From Sphaerochaeta sp. UBA5849 (GTDB taxonomy: Bacteria; Spirochaetota; Spirochaetia; Sphaerochaetales; Sphaerochaetaceae), in contig DJGJ01000018.1 in assembly GCA_002432715.1 (NCBI GenBank), forward strand, positions 40,706-98,830: a stretch of 58,125 bases of DNA. The letters are read 5' to 3'. Under the pieces are notes generated by a model. That model made no database searches. It was not told the origin of the DNA and worked only from the letters and a program-made list of their open reading frames with translations. Positions 32,763 to 41,476 of the stretch are shown one piece after another. Every line of letters starts with the position of its first letter. Positions within the stretch are counted from its first letter, which is position 1. A program made the position numbers and the translations under genes.

Positions 32763-32941
32763 GGAAGAAATCACTGTTGGTAATCGTGCTCTCTCTTGGG
32801 TTGGTCCTGTTGCGCGGTATGAATTGGGCTTCCACCTTGCAATCGTGTTGGGGGGGGGGGTGGAACCCTTTCCTTGTTCAGAAAGAAGGGAGACGGTCAT
32901 CGATGAGCAGCGCTTCATACTCTGCAACCTGCAAGGGATGA
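32759..32941 (+). CDS. Short signal-peptide frame containing a G11 tract (possible remnant or switch)
   Basis: 60 codons: MRKKSLLVIVLSLGLVLLRG and a short Ser/Gly-rich tail. The ATG overlaps the esterase stop. Eleven G residues (32850-32860) lie in codons ~31-34, so a change in tract length would alter the C-terminus. The last 64 bases are antisense to the GGDEF-EAL gene. It may be the head of a lost gene, a slippage-controlled small exported peptide, or not translated. Confidence 0.3.
   Translation: MRKKSLLVIVLSLGLVLLRGMNWASTLQSCWGGGWNPFLVQKEGRRSSMSSASYSATCKG
32850..32860 (+). repeat. Poly-G tract, 11 bases
   Basis: Uninterrupted G11. It lies between arms GGTTCCACC/GGTGGAAGCC-like (32826-32836 and 32859-32868) that form a hairpin 3' of the GGDEF-EAL gene, so the tract sits in its loop. 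Length variation or assembly error is likely here. Confidence 0.9.
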
Positions 32942-35022
32942 CTGAAGAAGTAGCCCTGCACCACATCACAACCCAGCATCTGGAGCATATGGACCTGCTC
33001 ATGGGTCTCCACACCCTCGGCTACAGTCGTGATGCCAAGCTGCTTGGCCATGGAGATGACATGCTGCACAACCACCTTGCCCCTATGATGTTCATCCGTC
33101 CCCTTGAGGAAGCCTTGGTCGAGTTTGATCTTATCGATTGCGATATCCTTGAGCATGGTCAATGAGGAGTATCCACTGCCGAAATCATCGAGGGAAACCA
33201 GGAAGGATTGCTTGCGAAGCGAGGACAAGACTTGCGAGAGGTGCTTTACATCGTTGAGGAACAGGCTCTCGGTCAGCTCGAATTCAATGAGATGATGCGC
33301 TACCTCGTAGCGGTCGATCAATTCAACCAATGTCTGCTCGTAATGGGCATTGAACAGGTAAGAGCGCGATTGGTTGACCGATATCGGCAACAGCGGCAGT
33401 ACCTTGAGCTGCCATTGCTTGATCAGCTTGCATACCTGCTCAAGAACAAACATATCCAAGGTGACCAACAGGTTGTGTTTTTCAAGAAGAGGTATGAATA
33501 GGGAGGGGGCCAAGAGGCCTTTGGTGGGATGGTCCCACCGTACCAACGCCTCGCAACCGACCAAATGACGGGTCTGCAGCGAGTATTTGGGCTGGAGAAC
33601 AATATGGAACTCACCGGCTTTCAAGGCCTTGGCAAAAACCTTATCCAACTCACTCTCCTCAAGCAGTTGGGAACGCAATACTTCATCATAGTACAAATAT
33701 CCGCTTGCCTGCCGTTCCTTCAAGGCGGAAAGCGCAAAAAGCGCTTTGTCGATTGCTGCAGAGATTGAAATCGCGTTGTCTTCGATCAAGGAAATTCCGA
33801 TAAACATATCCAACTGGAAAGGAGAGGCTCCAGGAAAAGAAAAGCGCTTCAGCTCTTCGGTGATGACGCTTATCCTGCGATCCAAAGACTCTTTTTCACG
33901 ATAGCTGCATAAAAGGATGAACTTGTCCCCGCTCAGCCGTGCGCAAACACCATCCTTGGTGGTATAGCGTGGAAGGACTTTGGAAAAATACAGCAGCAGG
34001 GAATCACCGAATGCATACCCGAAGTGGTCGTTGATGAGCTTGAACTTTCCGATGTCAAGAATGATGACCGCGTACGGACTGCGCGCACGCTCGAGCAACT
34101 GCGAAGCTTCCTGGACAAAGTGGTTCTTGTTCGGCAGTCCTGTCAGCTCATCCTGAAACGCAAGGTGCATCAGTGACTGCTCGTACACATGGTCTTTCAA
34201 AAGCAGGTAGAACAGCAGGGAAAGCATTAAAAGCGATACCAAAACCGCCATGGAAAGCGAAGCCTGGAGGATGGTCAGATACGCTTGTTCCAGCAACTTG
34301 TCATGGCTCTCAAGGACGAAGTACCCATATCCGTTTCCCAGAGGGTGTATTGTTGTAAAGGAAGAGTTGTCCTTCAACAGGTAACTTTGCTGATTTCCTT
34401 GTTCCCAAGCAGGAAACAAAGCGGCCAGTGATTCAGTTCCAAACAGCTGTTCATCGGCTTTGAACTGCCAAATGATTGAACCGTCTTCTCCTGCCCAAAT
34501 CATGCGGGAGCTTTTTGCGTGCTGTGGGCAAGAGAGCATGCTCCGGTATGCCACAGGACTGATCTTCAGTTGCAACACCGCTTGTTTGCCATCAATCGTC
34601 TGAACAGGGGTGCGGTGCACGACAGATGCGGCATCGACCGAGAACGGAGCCGCATCCGCGATTGCATCGACGACAACAAGTGATAAATCGTTCTCACCGA
34701 GGCCTGCAACCAACCGAAGGCCTTGCTCCAGGGTAAAACCCGAAAGTGATTGTGCAAGCGACAGCAGCCGTTTCTGGTCCGATTCAATTTGATGGACGAC
34801 AAGCTGTGCACAGCCTCGGGCACGGTTTTCATATTGGCTCTGCTTTTCAGCATCCAACAGCAAGTTGAGACGGCTATAGAAATGGGAAAAGGCCAGGATG
34901 ATTATCAGAACGATAGGAAGACCGAGAAGCAGGAGCCGCAAGGCAACATGGGTTTTACGTTGTATATGAACAACCTTGTTCGGCAATTTCTTCCAATTGC
35001 GATTCGAGCGGGTGCTATGCAT
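32878..35022 (-). CDS. GGDEF-EAL protein, degenerate GGDEF and intact EAL
   Basis: 714 residues. Membrane helix ~28-50, extracytoplasmic sensor (~50-255), second helix ~258-280, GGDEF domain (~285-450), EAL domain (~460-714). The GGDEF loop reads ARLSGDKFI (SGDKF), so cyclase activity should be lost. The EAL site is intact: CEALVRW, ISVNQS, ELTES, DDFGSGYSS, KLDQGF and EGVET. The predicted output is c-di-GMP hydrolysis, perhaps gated by the sensor or by GTP binding to the dead GGDEF domain. Confidence 0.9.
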   Translation of the reverse strand: MHSTRSNRNWKKLPNKVVHIQRKTHVALRLLLLGLPIVLIIILAFSHFYSRLNLLLDAEKQSQYENRARGCAQLVVHQIESDQKRLLSLAQSLSGFTLEQGLRLVAGLGENDLSLVVVDAIADAAPFSVDAASVVHRTPVQTIDGKQAVLQLKISPVAYRSMLSCPQHAKSSRMIWAGEDGSIIWQFKADEQLFGTESLAALFPAWEQGNQQSYLLKDNSSFTTIHPLGNGYGYFVLESHDKLLEQAYLTILQASLSMAVLVSLLMLSLLFYLLLKDHVYEQSLMHLAFQDELTGLPNKNHFVQEASQLLERARSPYAVIILDIGKFKLINDHFGYAFGDSLLLYFSKVLPRYTTKDGVCARLSGDKFILLCSYREKESLDRRISVITEELKRFSFPGASPFQLDMFIGISLIEDNAISISAAIDKALFALSALKERQASGYLYYDEVLRSQLLEESELDKVFAKALKAGEFHIVLQPKYSLQTRHLVGCEALVRWDHPTKGLLAPSLFIPLLEKHNLLVTLDMFVLEQVCKLIKQWQLKVLPLLPISVNQSRSYLFNAHYEQTLVELIDRYEVAHHLIEFELTESLFLNDVKHLSQVLSSLRKQSFLVSLDDFGSGYSSLTMLKDIAIDKIKLDQGFLKGTDEHHRGKVVVQHVISMAKQLGITTVAEGVETHEQVHMLQMLGCDVVQGYFFSHPLQVAEYEALLIDDRLPSF

Positions 35023-35172
35023 GATGCTCCTTACACCACTGGGGTGGTTTCAGTATATCCGAAGAGGAACGAGAATCAAGAACAGTGTTTGCAAGAGGAA
35101 GGTTTTTTTGCCAAGAGGGAGCTTTCCCTACAGCCCTTCATCCACCGATGAGGGAAGCGGCTTTCAAAGTGC

Positions 35173-35201
35173 TTGCAAGCAATGGGACTTTCTCCTATAG
35201 T
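35173..35201 (+). promoter_or_regulatory. AEC transporter promoter, leaderless geometry
   Basis: TTGCAA (35173-35178), 17-base spacer, TATAGT (35196-35201), then 7 bases to ATG 35209. The -35 is the same hexamer and the spacing the same as at yqeC. Confidence 0.6.
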
Positions 35202-35208
35202 TCCTCTC

Positions 35209-36090
35209 ATGCTGCTCACATCATTCTTGCAGATGCTCCCTATCCTGTTGGTTGTTCTGGGTGGATATCTATTGAGTGCGCTGTACTCCCTGGATGTACA
35301 GGATTTGGTGAAGGTGGCCTCCGACTTCTTTTTGCCCGCTCTCATCTTCATCTCCCTGACAGAAAGCAACCTCACCGGCCAAGCCATCGCCGATATGGCC
35401 AAGGCCTCCGCCTTGGTGTGCGTGCTCCTCTTCGGTGCGGCAATTCTTTGGGCCAAGCTCGCCAAAGAGGACATCCGCAGCACAGTCCCTCCCCTGGTAT
35501 TCATGAATTCCGGTTTTTTGGGCATCCCCTTGATGAAACTCTGGGGCGGCATGGAAGCCATGAACCTCATCCTCATCTACGACCAGGTGCAAGGCATATT
35601 CATGTTCACCCTGGGTATTTTGGTCATTACCGGCGGTTTCAGCAAAAAGAGCATCTTCTCGATGCTTCACTCCCCCGTTCTTTGGTCTGTAGTGCTGGGC
35701 TTTTTGTTTCGCCTCACTCCTCTTTCCATGCCGCAGAGCCTGGTCGAATCGTTTACGTTTGCAGGGGAGGCTGCTTCTCCCTTGGCGGCGTTTGCTCTTG
35801 GCGTGTCCATCAGGTCCATCAAGTTCACGTTCTCTTGGAATCTCATCACAGCTCTTATCCTGCGTTTTGCAGGAGGGTATCTTATCGGCTATCTTGCAGT
35901 GATGGCCTTCGGCCTGACCGGTTTGGCTCGAACAGTGGTTCTTGTCTCCACCGCCCTGCCCTCGGCCATGTTCACCAGCATCCTGCCGCTTCGCTACGGC
36001 CTGCCCAACCAGTTTGCCAGCACCATGGTGCTGACATCCACACTGTTGGGCATTCTGACCATCCCCCTTTCCTTCGCCTTGGCGGGCTAA
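35209..36090 (+). CDS. AEC family transporter (auxin efflux carrier type)
   Basis: 293 residues, about ten membrane helices, with the AEC pattern FFLPALIFISL in the first third and MVLTSTLLGILTIPL at the end. Members export organic anions such as malate or auxin-like compounds in plants; the bacterial substrate is unknown. In-frame starts exist at TTG 35173 and ATG 35182, but both lie within the promoter hexamers; ATG 35209 (MLLTSFLQMLPILLVVLGGYLL) begins exactly at the first helix and is preceded by no binding site. Its end overlaps the convergent ferredoxin gene by 4 bp. Confidence 0.82.
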   Translation: MLLTSFLQMLPILLVVLGGYLLSALYSLDVQDLVKVASDFFLPALIFISLTESNLTGQAIADMAKASALVCVLLFGAAILWAKLAKEDIRSTVPPLVFMNSGFLGIPLMKLWGGMEAMNLILIYDQVQGIFMFTLGILVITGGFSKKSIFSMLHSPVLWSVVLGFLFRLTPLSMPQSLVESFTFAGEAASPLAAFALGVSIRSIKFTFSWNLITALILRFAGGYLIGYLAVMAFGLTGLARTVVLVSTALPSAMFTSILPLRYGLPNQFASTMVLTSTLLGILTIPLSFALAG

Positions 36091-37619
36091 AGTTCAAGAA
36101 TTCTTGCTTTGACGTCTGAGAAGTTCAACCCTTGACCTTCTGCAATTGTCTTGATGGCATCGGTCTTCTTCATCGGCCCTAGAATCGCCTCGATATCCTC
36201 TTGTGCGTATCCTGCATCCAACAACTCTCCCAGCGTAGTCTTGCCGGTGAAGGCAAAGGCGGTGGTCTGCTCCTTGGACTGGACTGGAACCGGTTGGGTT
36301 GCAAGCCCTGCAGGAAGGGAGACGGCATCGCGTGTGTATCGTTCAAAATTCGGATCGGTGTTCCTGCCTTCGCTGATCAACACATCGATGGCACTCTTGG
36401 GCAACAAGGTGGTCTCTTCCGCTTCATACGGGATTCCCGTATACAGTGAGACAAAGAGCCTGATCGAGTCGGTGCCAACCTCCATCCCCTCGGGAATCAC
36501 CGATGCCCACAGAGTTTCCAAATCTCCCAACCTTTCGTCAAGCGATGAACTTTGGAACGCCTGTAAAATAACCGTTTCTGGAATCGTAAAGCTTTTGAGA
36601 ACATCACGATAGGTATACGAACCACGGATGTCTGCGGGGTTTGCAAGCCCTGCAAAATCACCACTCTTGATCAGGGCCGGCTGTTTGCTCGAACTCGTAT
36701 TCCAAAGGCCGAGGGCCACCGACAACAGGATGCCTGCAACCAGAATACCGGCAGTCAACAGGCCAACCTTGTTCGTTGACACTACAACCTTGTCGAGTTT
36801 CAGACTGGTTACCACGGTTTTTGGAACCGGACAAGCTCGGTCGCTTGTACACTCCATGCAGGAGATGCACTGTAGGGAAGTTACAGCCTCGCCACCCTGT
36901 ACATCAATATTCATCGGACATGCACGGTTGCACTTCGAGCAGCTTATGCATGTTGACTTGTTGCGACGAATTTTAAAAATTCGGAATTTGTTGAACAGCC
37001 CCAGAAAAGCTCCATACGGACAGGCATACTTGCAGAATGGACGTTCAACAAAGAGGGAGAGCAGGACTACAACTCCCAATATGATGGTCCCACCAAGTGA
37101 GAATTCACTGCGCAAAAAAGAAAAGAGTGCGTAATACGGGTCGTATGCCTGAAACACCAAGGTTGCAGATACACTGGTCATGACCACCACCCAGACCAGC
37201 ACGACATAGCGCAGAAGCCTCAGCCAGCGGTCAATTTTTTGGGGGACGAAGGTATTGTAGCGACGTTTGAAAATCTTCTTTCCAATGCGTCCCACCCACT
37301 CCTGGAAGGTTCCGAAGGGACAGACCCATCCACAGATGACCGGACCGAACAGGATGGCAAGCAGTATGCCCAGTACAGCCAAAACAACCGAGGAGTCATG
37401 GATTTTTCTGACCAACGTACCTTCGGTGATTAAATTCCATGCACTCACCACCCCGCCGAAAGGACAGATTGCATGCAAGGAGACTGTACTCGGGGTAAAC
37501 GGAAACACAACACCCCGTTCTGCAGCCGCCCCAAGGGAAATCACCACCACCACCCAGACAAAGAACACCAACTGCACAATCGTACGAATCCGAATACGCT
37601 TCCTGTTGAGAGTTTTCAC
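36087..37619 (-). CDS. Membrane polyferredoxin, NapH/NosR-C-like, with C-terminal extracytoplasmic extension
   Basis: 510 residues. Five or six membrane helices with CGWVCPFGTFQEW and FCKYACPYGAFLG (CX3CP motifs), then two 4Fe-4S motifs, CISCSKCNRACPM and CISCMECTSDRACP. After another helix (~285-305) comes a ~200-residue tail with repeated short helical segments (SYTYRDVLKSFTIPETVIL; GKTTLGELLDAGYAQEDIE). The core fits quinol-linked electron transfer proteins such as NapH, NosR C-part and YccM; the partner is not adjacent. Confidence 0.85.
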   Translation of the reverse strand: MKTLNRKRIRIRTIVQLVFFVWVVVVISLGAAAERGVVFPFTPSTVSLHAICPFGGVVSAWNLITEGTLVRKIHDSSVVLAVLGILLAILFGPVICGWVCPFGTFQEWVGRIGKKIFKRRYNTFVPQKIDRWLRLLRYVVLVWVVVMTSVSATLVFQAYDPYYALFSFLRSEFSLGGTIILGVVVLLSLFVERPFCKYACPYGAFLGLFNKFRIFKIRRNKSTCISCSKCNRACPMNIDVQGGEAVTSLQCISCMECTSDRACPVPKTVVTSLKLDKVVVSTNKVGLLTAGILVAGILLSVALGLWNTSSSKQPALIKSGDFAGLANPADIRGSYTYRDVLKSFTIPETVILQAFQSSSLDERLGDLETLWASVIPEGMEVGTDSIRLFVSLYTGIPYEAEETTLLPKSAIDVLISEGRNTDPNFERYTRDAVSLPAGLATQPVPVQSKEQTTAFAFTGKTTLGELLDAGYAQEDIEAILGPMKKTDAIKTIAEGQGLNFSDVKARILEL

Positions 37620-37918
37620 GTTGTTTCTGCTCCTATGAATTTCAGACTATGACGCAAGTGTGTGAATTCCATGGAGCATTGCTTCAGTCTCGGTAAAAGC
37701 TGCAGAGTATGCTACACTTTGCTTCATCCACGAGGGGCCTATGCGGATGTACACGTTACTTTCCTGCTGCTTCTCATCACAGCGTGCCTGATGGCCATGC
37801 CGGTTCAGGAAGAGAGAACTTTACTTCCTGTCGAACGCAACAGGAAATACTCGGTGTCAAGGACGCCACAAAGGGCGCAATCGACGGCATTATCGATGAG
37901 GTGCAGCTTTCCAGCCAG

Positions 37919-38115
37919 ATGAGACTGTTCATCTATGGCACCTTCCTCTACTGCACCCTCTATACAGCATACAATCTGGTCAACATACCCTATGCCGCAT
38001 TGCTGCCTGAATTGACCGGGGATTACAACCAACGCACAACTCTTTCCGGATACCGCATGAGCTTTGCTGTGCCGGGACATTAGTAGGAGCGGCTTTGGTG
38101 ATGCCGCCCTCAATC
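37919..38115 (+). pseudogene. Remnant of a GPH-type sugar:cation symporter
   Basis: A fragment in one frame reads LYTAYNLVNIPYAALLPEL and TGDYNQRTTLSGYRMSFA, the typical middle of glycoside-pentoside-hexuronide:cation symporters. At about 38070 the frame breaks; in the next frame the sequence continues AGTLVGAALVMPPSI. The N-terminal third and most of the C-terminus are missing. The surrounding bases (37620-37918 and 38116-38242) hold no convincing gene. Confidence 0.75.
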
Positions 38116-38242
38116 TGCTGGATATCAACAACAGGCTCTTTGGGGGGCAATCAACAGACAAAGAGGGGCGCAGAAAACGATTGACGCTCATTCATGCAGC
38201 TGTGCATCGAGGACTGCAGCAAGTCAGCAGAGACTTGAAACC

Positions 38243-38917
38243 TTAGGCTTTGACCGTTCGAGTCAGGTTGAAGACGATATCCTTGTCCTTGTAATGGCCG
38301 CGCATCTCATTGGGCATCAGAACAGCCAGCCGCATCATTATCTCATCGGCAAGAGCTTGGCGTGCATTGGCATCGATGCGTCCTCCCTTTTGGACGATCT
38401 CAAACACCTCTCCCACTTTTATCGTTATCACGGTTCGCCTCAGACGCCTGATGTTCCTGGAGAACGAGGTAAATCCCATCACGACCACAGGAATCATCGG
38501 AATGTCCTTCTTATGGGCGATGAAGGCGACACCACCTTTCCCCTCTTGCAGCTTTCCATCCTTGCTCCGCGTCCCTTCGGGGGCGATGGCCAGGATGTGC
38601 TGGTCGTCCAAGACCTTGAAACACGCATCCATCGTACTTCGGCCCATATTTTGCCGATCAACGGGAATACTCTTCCACATGTTCATCAGATATGCCATGA
38701 ACTTGTGGTCCCAGAGTTCCTGCTTGGCAAGCGCGTGCAGCGGCCGAGGGTGGAGGAAGGCATAGAGCATCGGGCCCTCCAGGTTCGAGGTGTGGTTCAC
38801 CATCATCAAAAGAGGGCCGGTTTGGGGAACCTTTGCAAGTTCACTTCGGTCGATACGGAAAAAGAGCCTGAAGAAGGTCCTGAGCAGGCTGTTGATCACA
38901 CGTTCTGACAGTTTCAT
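38243..38917 (-). CDS. 1-acyl-glycerol-3-phosphate acyltransferase (PlsC family)
   Basis: 224 residues. Block I MMVNHTSNLEGPML (H-x4-E instead of the usual H-x4-D), block III APEGTRSKDGKLQ, block IV IPMIPVVVMGF. Transfers an acyl chain to lysophosphatidate in membrane lipid synthesis, by family. An N-terminal amphipathic segment (VINSLLRTFFRLFFRI) may bind the membrane. Probably co-transcribed with the MFS gene 46 bases upstream on the same strand. Confidence 0.88.
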   Translation of the reverse strand: MKLSERVINSLLRTFFRLFFRIDRSELAKVPQTGPLLMMVNHTSNLEGPMLYAFLHPRPLHALAKQELWDHKFMAYLMNMWKSIPVDRQNMGRSTMDACFKVLDDQHILAIAPEGTRSKDGKLQEGKGGVAFIAHKKDIPMIPVVVMGFTSFSRNIRRLRRTVITIKVGEVFEIVQKGGRIDANARQALADEIMMRLAVLMPNEMRGHYKDKDIVFNLTRTVKA

Positions 38918-38963
38918 TGCCCCATCATACCAGAGCGCCCTGCTCCTGCCAAGAAGTACACGA

Positions 38964-40154
38964 TTACCTTTTCTGCTTGGAAAGCATCACCAGGTAGGGT
39001 ATGACCAACAGCGTGGCAAGAGCGGAGAGCAGAACGAAGGCGTGATTGAGCGAGGCAACGTTTCCAACAAAACCCACCAAGGGGAAGATGGCAATCATGA
39101 ACAGGCTGTACGCCATGCTCTGGAAGCTGAGTATGGTCGCCCTGAACTTGGAGGGAATGAGTTGATTCAGGTACGTGGAAATAGTCGGGATCAACAAGCC
39201 TTCAATGGAGGCACAAAGCACGTAGAACACCATCGAATAGGGGGTGAGAGCCACTCCCCACAAGGTGACAAGAAGCATGAGAGGACAGCCTACCAACAGG
39301 CCCCTCTGGCCGATTCGCTTCTCGATGGCATGGGCTTTCACCGAAAAAAGAGCTGCAATTGCGGCATGCAGGGAGAATACGACACCGATCGTAGCAGGAC
39401 TGAACCCCAAGTTGGTCCAGTGGTTCTGCAAATAGAAGAACAAGCAGACCATGAAGGCAAACAACGACTCACTGAAAAGAATGAAGAAGCCGATGCGCGG
39501 CTTTTTCTTGAATACCTTGCCGCTGTCAAGAATCTGGCTCTTCAGGGAGATAAGCACATTGTTGAATACGGAGGTTTTCTTTCTCTTCTCTCCTTTCTCA
39601 AGTTCCGGCTCAATAAAAAAGAGTGCGATACAAAACCCCGCGAGCGCCGAGCCTGCTGTTGCATAGAAGGCAATGCCGAAATCCAGCGAAGCCAGATACC
39701 CTCCCAACAGGAAGGAGAGAATCGAACCAATCTGGTTGATCAGCTCATCGTTTCCCTTTACCTTGATGTACCGCCCTTCCTCCCCGTCAAGCAGAAGCGA
39801 ATCATAGAGCAGGGCATCCCCCGCCCCCGACTCCAAGTTATACCCCAACGCACTCAGGATGAAGGCGACCACCTGCAAAAGGAACGTGGTGCTGTGGAAC
39901 ATGAAAATCAGGCTCAGGGCATAGCACAATCTTCCAGCAATCCGACTGGCCTTCCTTCCCCAAATATCGGCAACCGAGCCGGTGGGAACTTCCATGAGAA
40001 ACGAGGTAACGTGAAAAATCGCCTCAAGCAAGCCCAGTTGCACAAGGGAAAAGCCTTGGCTGGCAAGAAAAATCATCCAGATGCCGTGCGTAAAGGAGAG
40101 ACTGAGTGAAAGTGAGAATGCATAGGCCAAGCCTACATTCCGTCGATAGCGCAT
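38964..40154 (-). CDS. MFS transporter
   Basis: 396 residues, about 12 membrane helices, with the loop 2-3 motif EVPTGSVADIWGRKAS. Major facilitator of the drug-efflux-like group; substrate unknown. Just before the ATG the coding strand reads AAAAAA, G8 and T, so the purine tract is the only possible ribosome-binding site and sits 1 base from the start codon. This unusual site could make translation sensitive to G-tract length. Confidence 0.87.
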   Translation of the reverse strand: MRYRRNVGLAYAFSLSLSLSFTHGIWMIFLASQGFSLVQLGLLEAIFHVTSFLMEVPTGSVADIWGRKASRIAGRLCYALSLIFMFHSTTFLLQVVAFILSALGYNLESGAGDALLYDSLLLDGEEGRYIKVKGNDELINQIGSILSFLLGGYLASLDFGIAFYATAGSALAGFCIALFFIEPELEKGEKRKKTSVFNNVLISLKSQILDSGKVFKKKPRIGFFILFSESLFAFMVCLFFYLQNHWTNLGFSPATIGVVFSLHAAIAALFSVKAHAIEKRIGQRGLLVGCPLMLLVTLWGVALTPYSMVFYVLCASIEGLLIPTISTYLNQLIPSKFRATILSFQSMAYSLFMIAIFPLVGFVGNVASLNHAFVLLSALATLLVIPYLVMLSKQKR

Positions 40155-40155
40155 A

Positions 40156-40163
40156 CCCCCCCC
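40156..40163 (-). repeat. Poly-G tract (G8) in the ribosome-binding site of the MFS gene
   Basis: Eight C on the plus strand, G8 on the coding strand, preceded by A6 and separated from the ATG by a single T. Confidence 0.85.
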
Positions 40164-40292
40164 TTTTTTGTCGGCTAACCTTGACCATCATACGCTTGGA
40201 AAGCATTCCCGGCAAGAAATCCTTTCACCCCATGCGCATTTTTGGAGAGTTTTATGGTATGCTGAAAGAGATTTGCAATGAAGGAGTCAACG

Positions 40293-41423
40293 ATGGAAAC
40301 GAGAACATGGGAACACAACGGCTGCACCATCTCCCTGCTGGGGTTTGGAGCGATGCGTCTGCCATTGACAAAAACGGGGAGCATCGACAGGGCAGCCTCT
40401 AGCGCAATGCTCAGTGAAGCGTACAAGCACGGCGTCACCTATTATGATACGGCATATACCTACCACAACGGTGAGAGCGAGCCCTTCCTGGGCTCGTTTC
40501 TCAAGCAGTACCCGAGGGATTCATACTTTCTGGCAACAAAGCTTCCACAGTGGCTGGTAAATACCCTCGATGATGCAAAGCGCCTGTTCAATGAACAGCT
40601 TGGGCGTCTTGAGCATGAGTATGTTGACTTCTACCTCATTCACTCCATCGACAAGGCAGCTTATGTACGCATGGTCGACCTTGGGGTGGTCGCATACCTC
40701 GAGCAGGAACAAAAAGCCGGCAGGATCAAGCAACTGGGCTTTTCGTTCCACTCCATCTATGAGGATTTCGAGTACATCGCCACCTCCCGCACCTGGGATT
40801 TCTGTCAGCTGCAGTACAACTATCTGGATACCGAGGAACAGGCCGGAGACAGGGGGTACGAGCTGTGCACCAAGCTCGGTATTCCTGTCATTGTCATGGA
40901 GCCCATCAAAGGGGGATTGCTTGCCAACCTTCCGCCCGACCTCGAAGCAAGACTGAAAGACCTGGATGAGAACGCAAGCAGTGCATCCTATGCTCTTCGC
41001 TGGGTTGCCGACCATCCGAATGTGAAGGTGATCCTCAGCGGGATGACGACCATGGAGCAGGTACGGGATAACCTTAAGACCTTCCAGTCTCCCCGAAGGC
41101 TGACGGAAACAGAGCGCACCACCCTCGACTTCATCGGACAGACGATGCGCAACCGGGTCGGAAATGGATGCACCGGATGCAAATACTGCATGCCCTGCCC
41201 CTTCGGTGTCGATATACCTGGCAACTTCTCCATCTGGAACAAGGCTCGTATGTTCGACTCGTATGCGGTGGTCCGTGCACAGTGGGAGAATCCGAAGGAG
41301 AGCGACAAACGGCCCTCTTCCTGCACCGAGTGCGGTCAGTGCGTTCCCTTGTGTCCCCAACATATCAATATACCGGAAGACCTCAAACTGGTTCAAAGCG
41401 AACTTGAAGCCAAGCGGTTGTAA
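40293..41423 (+). CDS. Aldo/keto reductase with C-terminal 4Fe-4S domain
   Basis: 376 residues. AKR barrel: Asp/Tyr in YYDTAYTYHNGE, Lys in FLATKLP, His in YLIHSID; then a ferredoxin-like tail with CTGCKYCMPCPFGVDIP and CTECGQCVPLCPQHI, together enough Cys for two 4Fe-4S clusters. Such fused reductases are common in anaerobes; substrate unknown. AAGGAG 6 bases before the ATG at 40293 decides against the ATG at 40278. Confidence 0.9.
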   Translation: METRTWEHNGCTISLLGFGAMRLPLTKTGSIDRAASSAMLSEAYKHGVTYYDTAYTYHNGESEPFLGSFLKQYPRDSYFLATKLPQWLVNTLDDAKRLFNEQLGRLEHEYVDFYLIHSIDKAAYVRMVDLGVVAYLEQEQKAGRIKQLGFSFHSIYEDFEYIATSRTWDFCQLQYNYLDTEEQAGDRGYELCTKLGIPVIVMEPIKGGLLANLPPDLEARLKDLDENASSASYALRWVADHPNVKVILSGMTTMEQVRDNLKTFQSPRRLTETERTTLDFIGQTMRNRVGNGCTGCKYCMPCPFGVDIPGNFSIWNKARMFDSYAVVRAQWENPKESDKRPSSCTECGQCVPLCPQHINIPEDLKLVQSELEAKRL

Positions 41424-41476
41424 AAGCACTCGTCTTTTTTGCCAACTTGCTATATCGTGAGTTCAGGAGCGAGGTG

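Noticed and set aside
38790..40109. 439-codon open frame opposite the PlsC/MFS genes
   Set aside because: Spans two genes on the other strand, composition Gln/Glu/Lys rich as expected for the complement of membrane-protein codons.
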